Notes: generated by a model from the letters alone, not told the origin. Positions 1-5,712 are shown, counted from the stretch's first letter. The stretch is 5,712 bases of DNA from Desulfobacula sp. (GCA_029940245.1 JAOZRF010000211.1:1-5712), one strand, 5' to 3'. Numbers and translations: made by a program.

Positions 1-1827
1 GTCGGCTCCAAAGCCTGGATAAAATCAAAGGCCAAAGCAAAAGAAGAGGTTGAGAAAATGGCAGCCGATCTTTTAAATCTCTATGCAAAAAGAAAAGTCA
101 ACAAGGGATTTTCATTTTCCAGGCCGGATAATTATTACAATGATTTTGAAGCGGCTTTCCCATACGATGAAACCCGTGATCAGCTAAAGGCCATTGATGA
201 TGTGCATCTGGACATGGAGTCAAGTATTCCCATGGATCGACTGGTCTGCGGGGACGTGGGATATGGTAAAACAGAAGTGGCCATCAGGGCTGCTTTTAAA
301 GCGGTAAATGATGGAAAGCAGGTGGCGATTGTGGTGCCGACCACCATATTGGCAGAACAGCATCTTGCAACATTCAGGGAGCGATTTGCCATGTATCCTG
401 TGAATATTGAATGCTTATCACGGTTTCGAACGCGAAAAGAACAGACAAAGATAGTTAAGGCAATCAGTTCAGGTCTTGCAGATATTGTCATTGGAACCCA
501 CAGGCTTTTATCAAAAGATGTTGATTTTAAATCATTGGGACTTTTGGTGATTGATGAGGAGCAACGCTTTGGTGTGAGGCATAAAGAAGCATTAAAAAAA
601 AAGAGAAGTTCTGTGGATGTTCTGGCTTTGACTGCAACGCCGATTCCCAGGACACTTCATATGTCACTCACGGGTATGCGGGATATTTCCGTGATCACAA
701 CCCCTCCTGCAGACAGACAGCCAATCATATCCTATATTTCAAAATATGAAGACAGTATTGTAAAGGATGCCGTTAAAAGAGAATTGTCCCGAAATGGCCA
801 GATATTTTTTGTCCATAATAACATCAAGACTATTTCCAAAGCTGCGGAAAATTTAGCAAACCTGGTGCCACAGGCAAAGATAGGTGTGGCCCATGGCAGG
901 CTTTCGGAAATAGAGCTTGAAAAGGTAATGCTTAAATTTGTTAATTTTGAAATTGATGTTTTAGTCTGTACAACAATCATAGAATCCGGTCTTGATATCC
1001 CTTCGGCAAACACAATGATTATAAATAAAGTTGAACGGCTGGGGCTTTCCCAGATTTATCAGTTAAGAGGACGGATCGGACGGGGTGACCATCAGGCCTA
1101 TGCCTATTTGTTTATTTCCGATACCCTGAAGAGCAAAGGCAACCTGAAGGGAACAGGGGAAAATACATTGACAAAGGACGCTAAAAAAAGGCTGGCTGCT
1201 TTGATGGAGTACAAAGATCTTGGGTCTGGATTTCAAATCGCTATGAAAGACCTGCAGATAAGGGGTGCAGGAACTGCCCTGGGCGCTTCTCAATCCGGCC
1301 ATATAGCCGCTGTCGGGTATGACATGTTTTTAAAACTGCTGGATCAGGCAGTTCATGATCTAAAAGGTGAAGAAACCATTGAACAGTTGGAACCTGAAAT
1401 TAATGCATCCATGTCCGTTGGCTTTCCAGAGGGTTTTATAGAATCCGTTGAACAGCGATTAACCCTATATAGACGACTGTCAAGGATCACAGAGGTTTCA
1501 GATATATCAGATATAAAAAAAGAGCTGACAGACCGATATGGCAAACTGCCCGGAGAGGCTGAAAATATGCTCTTAAAAATCATGCTGCGGGTGTATTGTA
1601 TAAAAGCAGGTGTTAACAGGCTTGATATAACCCCCAACACCCTGACCCTTTGTTTTTCTGAAAAACACAGGGAAAAACCATTGGATTCCTTAAATAATGC
1701 GTTAAAGCGTATAGCCGTTTTTGAATTTATAAAAAAAGACACTATTCAAATTCAATTGGGAACAAAAAGAAATCATATTTCCAGGGCCCTTTTGGAAACC
1801 CGCAATATTCTCAAAGCGATCGCCTGA
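1..1827 (+). CDS. mfd: Transcription-repair coupling factor Mfd, C-terminal half (5' partial)
   Basis: Mfd is the double-stranded DNA translocase that removes stalled RNA polymerase from lesions and recruits UvrA for repair. The frame is open from the first base of the window, before the first ATG at 58, so this is the last 608 residues of a protein usually about 1,100-1,200 long. The UvrB-like and polymerase-binding regions lie upstream. In numbering from window base 1: Walker A GDVGYGKT near 84-91, DEEQ box near 185-188, TATPIPRT near 211-218, IIESGLDIP near 326-334, and motif VI QLRGRIGRG near 354-362. The RecG/Mfd-specific TRG motif follows (RGAGTALGASQSGHIAAVG, about 421-439), then the C-terminal regulatory domain. 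The SRFRTRKEQ and THRLLSKDV stretches separate it from RecG. A stretch of about 12 extra residues compared with E. coli Mfd lies between motif VI and TRG. No convincing intrinsic terminator follows. The identification is very secure. Confidence 0.98.
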   Translation, partial: VGSKAWIKSKAKAKEEVEKMAADLLNLYAKRKVNKGFSFSRPDNYYNDFEAAFPYDETRDQLKAIDDVHLDMESSIPMDRLVCGDVGYGKTEVAIRAAFKAVNDGKQVAIVVPTTILAEQHLATFRERFAMYPVNIECLSRFRTRKEQTKIVKAISSGLADIVIGTHRLLSKDVDFKSLGLLVIDEEQRFGVRHKEALKKKRSSVDVLALTATPIPRTLHMSLTGMRDISVITTPPADRQPIISYISKYEDSIVKDAVKRELSRNGQIFFVHNNIKTISKAAENLANLVPQAKIGVAHGRLSEIELEKVMLKFVNFEIDVLVCTTIIESGLDIPSANTMIINKVERLGLSQIYQLRGRIGRGDHQAYAYLFISDTLKSKGNLKGTGENTLTKDAKKRLAALMEYKDLGSGFQIAMKDLQIRGAGTALGASQSGHIAAVGYDMFLKLLDQAVHDLKGEETIEQLEPEINASMSVGFPEGFIESVEQRLTLYRRLSRITEVSDISDIKKELTDRYGKLPGEAENMLLKIMLRVYCIKAGVNRLDITPNTLTLCFSEKHREKPLDSLNNALKRIAVFEFIKKDTIQIQLGTKRNHISRALLETRNILKAIA

Positions 1828-1895
1828 ATAATCAGAGGGCAGCAAAAAATATTATTGTTTTTTAAGATAAGCCTTTATTTTTTTAAAAGATTTAC

Positions 1896-1945
1896 TATAA
1901 TAAGCCCAAACCTATAAATTCTGTAGAAAATTGATTTTTTATAAT
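1896..1945 (+). promoter_or_regulatory. Possible promoter region upstream of the cyclase operon
   Basis: Two perfect TATAAT hexamers lie in the 175-bp gap after mfd, at 1896-1901 and 1940-1945. Neither has a good -35 box at 16-18 bp: TTTATT at 1874-1879 is a weak partner for the first, and the second has only AATTCT-like sequence. The second would start transcription about 20 nt before the leader ATG at 1972. The region is so AT-rich that chance matches are expected. A promoter somewhere here is plausible because the gap separates a housekeeping gene from an unrelated operon. Confidence 0.3.
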
Positions 1946-1971
1946 CTCAATCTTTAACGAAAGGTGAAATT

Positions 1972-2013
1972 ATGAAACCTCTTATCAAAAAAGAATCCTT
2001 AGATGAAACATGA
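1972..2013 (+). CDS. 13-codon leader ORF overlapping the cyclase start
   Basis: This ORF encodes MKPLIKKESLDET and ends at TGA 2011-2013. Its ATG follows AAGGTGA (1961-1967), a good match to the anti-Shine-Dalgarno with 5-nt spacing from AAGGTG. The cyclase ATG at 2003 lies inside this ORF, 8 bases before its stop, and has no comparable ribosome-binding site. The simplest reading is a leader peptide that couples translation to the cyclase by termination and re-initiation. Alternatively, it is the true N-terminus of the cyclase, separated from it by a +1 frameshift (programmed, mutational or a sequencing error). Skipping the T at 2011 joins ...SLDET to ELPDIDKFEH. I cannot choose between these from one sequence. 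Confidence 0.45.
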   Translation: MKPLIKKESLDET

Positions 2014-3613
2014 ATTGCCTGATATAGACAAATTTGAACATATTGTATTTAAAAAGAAAAATACATTGGATCTTCTTCTGGCTTTTTCATTAAAATTAAT
2101 GAAGGCCAACCAGGTTGCGCTGCTTCTGGGAACGGACAGCACCTATTTTAAATTTTTATCCCCGGATAAATGGGACAGGGGAATTCTGCATAAATTTAAT
2201 GGAAAGGGATTTAACGGCCTTATTTTAAAATATTTTGGAAACACCATTGCCAGACAAAAAGGCCTTTCGCCTGTCAGGCTTTATAAAGATACTCAATTCG
2301 GCGAAAAAAAGGAAAGTGATGGTATTATTTCCTTTGTGCTGAGAAAACATAAGGATTTTTATGCAAAAGGTATTAAAGTCCTTGTTATTGATAAGCTTTA
2401 TGATTTATTAGAAGCACGGAAAAATTGTTCTGATGCCGACATCCTTTCCTATAATGGTGATATGTTTAAAACCATGCCGGGCATTAAAATCAACACTGCC
2501 ATTGTTCGCCAGTTCAAGGCCAGAAATGTTGTTTCTGCTTATATTCCAGATTATGGGGCCATTGTATTTAATACAATCAATGAACAACTTCTGGAAAAAA
2601 AAGGAATACAATTTGTTCACGAAAAAGAATTGAAAAAAAGATTAAATATTTTAATCTCAGCAATTGAAATGGCATCCATTGCGCATATCGGTCTTGCCAA
2701 AGGAAGACAGGCTGCGCATATTATCTGGAGAAAAGAAAAAAACCTTAGAAAAACGGCATTGCAATTAAAAAACAAAGAGATTGAGTTGAATGAGCAGAAA
2801 GCATACTTAAAGGCTGTGGGTGCTGTAAAGAAAAGCCAGCTTGATATGGAGCCTGTCAACATCACAGACGGTGTATATGCCTTTATCGATATGATAAGAT
2901 CTGCCACCATGAGGAAAAAATTAAATCCCAGGGATTATTTTTATATTTTGAACCTGTGTCACCAGATAGCTGCCAATAAGGCAAATCAATATTCATGCAG
3001 GATAGATAATTTTATAGGAGATTGTGTTTTTCTTGAAAATGCTTCCCCATTTGATAATGAGAAAAATAATTTTCCCCTGGGGATACAGGAGAGGATCATG
3101 TTGATGACCTTTACTCTGGCATCTATTTTCAAAGAAATACATTTTCTGAAAACAGGACAGCATGATATGGATAAGGCTGGAAGAGTAAAAGAATTGATTG
3201 ATAAAGCAAACATTAATATCAATTTCAGAGCAGGAATGGAAATGGGAACAGCAGTGATCGGCCCTTTGGGAAGTCGAAAAAGAAAAATAGTCACGGCTAT
3301 CGGTGAAGCCGTAAACACGGCATCAAGGCTTGAAAACTGTGGCATCAAAGAAGGGATTCATATTAGTGAAACAATAATGGCAATATTAAAGGACTCTTTT
3401 ATTACAAGGGATACCAGAACCATCTGGGGGGCTATTTGTAAAACAAAGGATATGGAAAAATCAGACAAACTTGACAACTTGAGTTTTTTAAATTGTTATA
3501 AGAAAATGTTTGGACTTGAGAAAAATATAGTTGCCCAAAGGACAAACGTTTCTTATAAAGAGTTTTCAAAACCCATAACGTATTGGATAAAATGCATCCC
3601 GGAAAAGGCATAA
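2003..3613 (+). CDS. Class III adenylate/guanylate cyclase-domain protein with a GAF-like or unknown N-terminal sensor region
   Basis: A 536-residue soluble protein with no signal peptide or membrane segment. The catalytic domain (about 285-465) has class III cyclase landmarks: metal-binding Asp296 (VYAFIDM) and Asp340 (DNFIGD), exactly 44 residues apart as in characterised enzymes, and transition-state Asn438 and Arg442 in GEAVNTASRLEN. Thr431 fills the second substrate-specifying position, as in class IIIb enzymes. The first, normally Lys four residues before the second metal Asp, is Asn336. ATP specificity is therefore uncertain, and the product could be another cyclic nucleotide. Residues 1-230 resemble a GAF-type fold only loosely. 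Residues 230-280 are charged and helical, a likely coiled-coil linker for dimerisation. About 70 extra residues follow the catalytic core. ATG 2003 is the first possible start in this frame, since TAG immediately precedes it, but it lacks a good Shine-Dalgarno and overlaps a leader ORF. The EI24-like gene follows after 37 bp. Confidence 0.85.
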   Translation: MKHELPDIDKFEHIVFKKKNTLDLLLAFSLKLMKANQVALLLGTDSTYFKFLSPDKWDRGILHKFNGKGFNGLILKYFGNTIARQKGLSPVRLYKDTQFGEKKESDGIISFVLRKHKDFYAKGIKVLVIDKLYDLLEARKNCSDADILSYNGDMFKTMPGIKINTAIVRQFKARNVVSAYIPDYGAIVFNTINEQLLEKKGIQFVHEKELKKRLNILISAIEMASIAHIGLAKGRQAAHIIWRKEKNLRKTALQLKNKEIELNEQKAYLKAVGAVKKSQLDMEPVNITDGVYAFIDMIRSATMRKKLNPRDYFYILNLCHQIAANKANQYSCRIDNFIGDCVFLENASPFDNEKNNFPLGIQERIMLMTFTLASIFKEIHFLKTGQHDMDKAGRVKELIDKANININFRAGMEMGTAVIGPLGSRKRKIVTAIGEAVNTASRLENCGIKEGIHISETIMAILKDSFITRDTRTIWGAICKTKDMEKSDKLDNLSFLNCYKKMFGLEKNIVAQRTNVSYKEFSKPITYWIKCIPEKA

Positions 3614-3642
3614 CCTGAAGGTCACACGTAACCTGAAGGTCA
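3611..3642 (+). repeat. 14-bp direct repeat at the cyclase/EI24 junction
   Basis: TAACCTGAAGGTCA occurs twice, at 3611-3624 and 3629-3642, an 18-bp period. The first copy contains the cyclase stop codon. The second ends 8 bases before the next ATG, and its GAAGGT (3635-3640) is the likely ribosome-binding site. Each copy contains the imperfect palindrome ACCTgaAGGT. It could be a small tandem duplication that copied the ribosome-binding site, or a two-site operator. The repeat itself is certain, but its function is not. Confidence 0.75.
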
Positions 3643-3650
3643 GAACTAAA

Positions 3651-4373
3651 ATGAATTTATATGATGGCATAAAATATAACGTAAAAGGGCTGGCCCTGGC
3701 GTTGAAAACTCCTAAATTATTGATGTTGGGAATATTACGATTTCTCATTGTTTTGTTTTTTACCCTTATTTTATCGGGTCTTGTTTTATACTGGCATGAT
3801 GAAATTTTATTAATGATATGGAAAGTGCCGGAAACAGGTTGGCTGGTATTTGTATGGAAGGCAGTTTCATGGCTTTTATCTATTTCTCTTGCTGCTATTG
3901 CCATGGTTCTTTCTTATTTAATTGCCCAGTTGTTTTTTTGTGTTTTCATCATGGATTACATGTCAAGAATTACTGAAAAAATTATATTGGGTAAAGAAGT
4001 TTCGATGGAACAAAATTCCTGGATTGGTTTTTTTATCTATCTGGTTAAACAGGAAATTCCCAGGGCAGTGATTCCAGTGCTGATTTCTCTGATCATTATG
4101 GTGATCGGTTTACTGACTCCCATCAGTGTGATTATCATTATTCTCTCGTCTATTACGGCTGCGATATTTCTGGCCTGGGACAATACAGATCTGGTGCCGG
4201 CAAGAAGAATGGAACCCTTTAATATACGGATAAAATTTTTAAGGAGAAATTTAATGTTCCATATTGGATTTGGATTGCTTTTTCTTATACCCGGACTAAA
4301 CATAGTGTTTTTATCATTTGCTCCTGTGGGGGCAACCCTTTATTACCTGGAAAAAGAACATTTAAAAAGGTAA
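3651..4373 (+). CDS. EI24/CysZ-like integral membrane protein
   Basis: A 240-residue, strongly hydrophobic protein of the size usual for bacterial EI24-domain (CysZ-like) proteins. Hydrophobic blocks lie at about 23-48, 66-104 (long enough for two spans or a hairpin), 138-176 (again long) and 203-234, separated by basic or polar loops. The AWDNTDLVPARR segment (175-186) followed by a basic stretch (193-199), and the C-terminal FAPVGATLYYLE (223-234), are typical of this family. It sits in the cytoplasmic membrane. CysZ members take up sulfate, but the family is broad and many members have no assigned substrate, so a transport role here is only a possibility. The ribosome-binding site GAAGGT is 10 nt before ATG 3651. 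The CULT gene begins 5 bp after the stop, which suggests co-translation. Confidence 0.75.
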   Translation: MNLYDGIKYNVKGLALALKTPKLLMLGILRFLIVLFFTLILSGLVLYWHDEILLMIWKVPETGWLVFVWKAVSWLLSISLAAIAMVLSYLIAQLFFCVFIMDYMSRITEKIILGKEVSMEQNSWIGFFIYLVKQEIPRAVIPVLISLIIMVIGLLTPISVIIIILSSITAAIFLAWDNTDLVPARRMEPFNIRIKFLRRNLMFHIGFGLLFLIPGLNIVFLSFAPVGATLYYLEKEHLKR

Positions 4374-4378
4374 ACCTC

Positions 4379-4753
4379 ATGAATGTGGTTTGTAAACAAT
4401 CGATTGATTTATGTACTGATAATAAATACGATACCATATCTGGAGAAGAAGAAATCATTACCTGTGTTTTCTGCAATAATCATATCACAGATCCGTCTAA
4501 GCAGATGATTGTAAATAATTCATTTCACCATGTATTTGCAAATCCCCATGGCTGTGTTTTTGAAATAGGGTGTTTCAGCAAAGCAAAAGGATGTATTTCC
4601 AGTTCAATCGCTTCAAATGAATTTTCATGGTTTTTTGGATTTTCATGGCAGATTGGAGTCTGTGATCGGTGTTCAAACCATTTGGGTTGGATTTTTTCGT
4701 CAGAATCAGATCGGTTTTATGGATTGATTCTTGAAAAATTAAATTTTCTTTAA
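4379..4753 (+). CDS. Stand-alone CULT-domain protein (cereblon-like, thalidomide-binding fold)
   Basis: A 124-residue protein that is essentially one CULT domain, the ligand-binding domain of eukaryotic cereblon, also known as free-standing bacterial proteins such as Magnetospirillum MsCI4. Visible landmarks are zinc ligands C29-x2-C32 and C95-x2-C98, and an aromatic cage of W84, W90 and W104 with F106. The spacing matches human CRBN W380, W386, W400, F402 and C391/C394 exactly. Other matching stretches are HVFANPHGCVFEIGCF (51-66) and SNHLGW (99-104). The residue matching CRBN His378 is Phe82. Characterised CULT domains bind cyclic imides and uridine-like ligands; the natural role in bacteria is not established. 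No signal peptide is obvious, so it is probably cytoplasmic. About 28 residues precede the zinc site. The AAAAAGG before ATG 4379 overlaps the end of the EI24-like gene, consistent with coupled translation as the last operon gene. Confidence 0.9.
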   Translation: MNVVCKQSIDLCTDNKYDTISGEEEIITCVFCNNHITDPSKQMIVNNSFHHVFANPHGCVFEIGCFSKAKGCISSSIASNEFSWFFGFSWQIGVCDRCSNHLGWIFSSESDRFYGLILEKLNFL

Positions 4754-4775
4754 CCTGAATATTTGCCATAAGGGT

Positions 4776-5037
4776 AACGATTTTGACACAATGGATCAGC
4801 AAATACCCATTTCGGCCAGCCAACCTTACACTTCCTAGTGCCCGAACGATTTTTCAAGGTTCAACAAGACCTTCCATTTAACGCCGGAAACTGCGGGCAG
4901 GTATGTCCTCAAACAGTCCGGCGTTTTTAAATTCCAGGTCTTGTGAACTTTTATAAAAATCACAGGCAATCCGGTCGTTGCAAGGTTGGCTGACCTGGAA
5001 CGGGCCATGTAAATCCAGGTCACAAGTAAAAATCGTT
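4776..5037. repeat. Large nested palindromic element (MITE-like repeat or structured RNA)
   Basis: No credible gene lies between 4754 and 5173; most of the stretch is this structure. Nested complementary arms from outside in are 4776-4784/5029-5037 (9/9), 4814-4827/4982-4995 (13/14), 4864-4872/4936-4944 (9/9, continued by a near-complementary segment) and 4880-4888/4917-4925 (9/9), all around a centre near 4906. A further perfect local hairpin pairs 4991-4999 with 5014-5022. AACGATTTT also recurs directly at 4776 and 4845, so the outer right arm has two possible partners. The layout suits a non-autonomous palindromic insertion or a long structured transcript. No clear target duplication or transposase is visible. 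An opposite-strand 62-codon frame inside it is probably a by-product. Confidence 0.6.
4991..5022. repeat. Perfect 9-bp inverted repeat (local hairpin)
   Basis: TGACCTGGA (4991-4999) and TCCAGGTCA (5014-5022) are exact reverse complements around a 14-nt loop. No T-run follows, so it is not an intrinsic terminator. It overlaps the right arm of the larger palindromic element and would compete with its second-layer pairing at 4991-4995. It ends 14 bp before the -35 box of the promoter at 5037 and could also serve as a protein-binding site. Confidence 0.6.
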
Positions 5038-5064
5038 TGACAATTTTTTATATTATTCTATAAT
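5037..5064 (+). promoter_or_regulatory. Consensus sigma-70 promoter for the dodecin gene
   Basis: TTGACA at 5037-5042 and TATAAT at 5059-5064 are both perfect hexamers with a 16-bp AT-rich spacer. Transcription would start near 5071, giving an untranslated leader of about 100 nt before the dodecin ATG at 5174. The leader holds only a weak 6-bp hairpin (5094-5099/5114-5119). The -35 box directly abuts the outer arm of the palindromic element, so that element may supply part of the promoter. Confidence 0.8.
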
Positions 5065-5173
5065 TATATCAATCTGATCATCTATCCAGAACCTGAACTG
5101 AACGAACAATCTGAGTTCAAATTCATCGCAACTTCAATAATAATATATAAACCTTATTACAGGAGGGGAAGCC

Positions 5174-5383
5174 ATGACCGAGAGCGTATACAAAATTATT
5201 GACCTTGTAGGGAGCAGTACAACATCCTGGGAAGACGCGGCCACCAATGCCATTGATCGTGCATCACAATCATTAAGAGATTTAAGAATTGCAGAAGTAA
5301 AGAAACTTGATATTAAAATTGAGAAAGGAAAACCCGCTCAATTTAGAACCAATTTAAGGGTTTCCTTTAAATATCAAGATTAA
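5174..5383 (+). CDS. Dodecin family protein
   Basis: A 69-residue protein with the dodecin pattern: VYKIIDLVGSSTTSWEDAA (5-23), NAIDRASQSLRDLRIAEV (25-42), and a closing FRTNLRVSFKY (57-67). Dodecins form hollow cytoplasmic dodecamers of beta-alpha-beta-beta subunits. Many bind flavins such as riboflavin, lumichrome or FMN, as storage or buffering proteins. Aligned by eye to Halobacterium salinarum dodecin, the flavin-stacking Trp36 corresponds to Ile39 and the flavin-contacting Gln55 to Arg58. This copy belongs to the RIAEV-type bacterial branch, and flavin binding should not be assumed. A strong AGGAGG (5161-5166) lies 7 nt before the ATG, and a consensus promoter lies about 110 bp upstream, so it is probably a highly expressed single-gene transcript. 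Confidence 0.93.
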   Translation: MTESVYKIIDLVGSSTTSWEDAATNAIDRASQSLRDLRIAEVKKLDIKIEKGKPAQFRTNLRVSFKYQD

Positions 5384-5501
5384 AAATGCAAAATCGGGAA
5401 AATTGTGAGGCTGGAAATTTGAGTTTTAAAATGGAAATTCAAATTTTAGATATCAAACCTTCAACCTTACATTTTTCCTGCCAACATTGGAGGGAAAAGT
5501 G

Positions 5502-5712
5502 GTGCATACAAAAAGTGTTTACACAAAACGCTCTCCTGTAGATCGAAGGTCTCCGGTGGACAGACGTATCATTGATATGGGGCCTAGATATCAGGCAAGT
5601 GAAACCAGAAAAAAAATTAAAAATAAAGGTCGAAGAAAAGGATGGGAAGACCGATATAGCTGGGAGAGAATCAGCAAATGGAGCAGTTCGCCGGTTTATT
5701 TTGATTTGCCAT
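5502..5712 (+). CDS. Small basic protein with tandem RSPVDR repeat, 3' partial
   Basis: The frame is open from a GTG start to the end of the window (70 codons). GGAGGG (5489-5494) is correctly spaced before GTG 5502. GTG 5499 is an in-frame alternative with tighter spacing, and the nearest upstream in-frame stop is TAA 5427. The N-terminus contains RSPVDR twice in tandem (residues 10-21), then RRIIDMGPRY, a lysine/arginine-rich stretch around 36-47 and a Trp-rich stretch (GWEDRYSWERISKW, 47-60). Five of the six repeat codon pairs differ synonymously, which argues for real coding. I do not recognise the function. DRR-rich N-termini of this sort occur in small uncharacterised proteobacterial proteins, and its charge would allow nucleic-acid or membrane binding. 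It lies about 118 bp after dodecin with no clear promoter or terminator between. Confidence 0.65.
   Translation, partial: MHTKSVYTKRSPVDRRSPVDRRIIDMGPRYQASETRKKIKNKGRRKGWEDRYSWERISKWSSSPVYFDLP

Noticed and set aside
1843..1863. A-run and T-run after mfd as an intrinsic terminator
   Set aside because: The possible stem is only A/T pairs with no GC-rich core, so it is too weak to call.
1867..1906. ATAAGCC repeated at 1867-1873 and 1900-1906
   Set aside because: A seven-base repeat in very AT-rich intergenic sequence is expected by chance.
2433..2633. 66-codon ORF in another frame inside the cyclase gene
   Set aside because: It is a shadow of the cyclase frame, with no ribosome-binding site and no recognisable motif.
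4575..4823. 82-codon minus-strand ORF
   Set aside because: It runs antisense across the well-supported CULT domain codons (Trp cage and second zinc pair) and shows no domain of its own.
4835..5023. 62-codon minus-strand ORF inside the palindromic element
   Set aside because: It lies wholly within the nested inverted repeat, has no recognisable domain, and its reading frame is more simply explained by the repeat. It could be annotated as hypothetical in other genomes if the element is dispersed.
5415..5446. 8-bp inverted repeat AAATTTGA/TCAAATTT after dodecin as a terminator
   Set aside because: The stem is AT-rich with a 16-nt loop and no following T-run. It is a possible weak hairpin only.
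1..5712. tRNA, rRNA, CRISPR array, transposase or defence genes
   Set aside because: I found no tRNA-like cloverleaf with conserved T-loop, no regularly spaced repeats, and no protein with transposase, integrase or nuclease motifs.

Overview
The window looks like chromosome from an AT-leaning, anaerobic-type member of the Desulfobacterota (former Deltaproteobacteria, Desulfobacteraceae-like). This placement is inferred from gene content (Mfd, a divergent class III cyclase, an EI24-type membrane protein, a free-standing CULT domain and a dodecin) and from base composition. No rRNA or other marker fixes it. All genes I accept lie on the + strand.

Layout. Positions 1-1827 hold the C-terminal half of mfd, the transcription-repair coupling factor; its start lies outside the window. 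A 175-bp gap follows, with two TATAAT-like boxes and a 13-codon leader ORF (1972-2013) that has the best Shine-Dalgarno of that region. The leader overlaps the start of a 536-residue soluble protein (2003-3613) carrying a C-terminal class III nucleotidyl cyclase domain. Next come a multi-spanning EI24/CysZ-like membrane protein (3651-4373) and, 5 bp later, a 124-residue stand-alone CULT domain (4379-4753), the fold of the thalidomide-binding region of cereblon. These three genes are closely spaced and probably form one operon. A 14-bp direct repeat sits in the cyclase/EI24 junction.

From about 4760 to 5037 there is no credible gene. Instead there is a roughly 260-bp palindromic element with at least four nested complementary arms, most likely a dispersed MITE-like repeat or a structured RNA. 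Its right edge abuts a consensus sigma-70 promoter (TTGACA, 16 bp, TATAAT; 5037-5064) that should drive a dodecin gene (5174-5383). The window ends in a GTG-started ORF (5502 to the edge) that encodes a small, very basic protein with a tandem RSPVDR repeat.

How the genes might work together. Mfd is housekeeping and probably unrelated to what follows. The cyclase, EI24 and CULT genes could be a signalling or membrane-associated unit, but no shared function is established. The most notable points are the complete cereblon-like aromatic cage and zinc site in the CULT protein, the Lys-to-Asn change at the purine-specifying position of an otherwise complete cyclase active site, and the palindromic element placed against the dodecin promoter.
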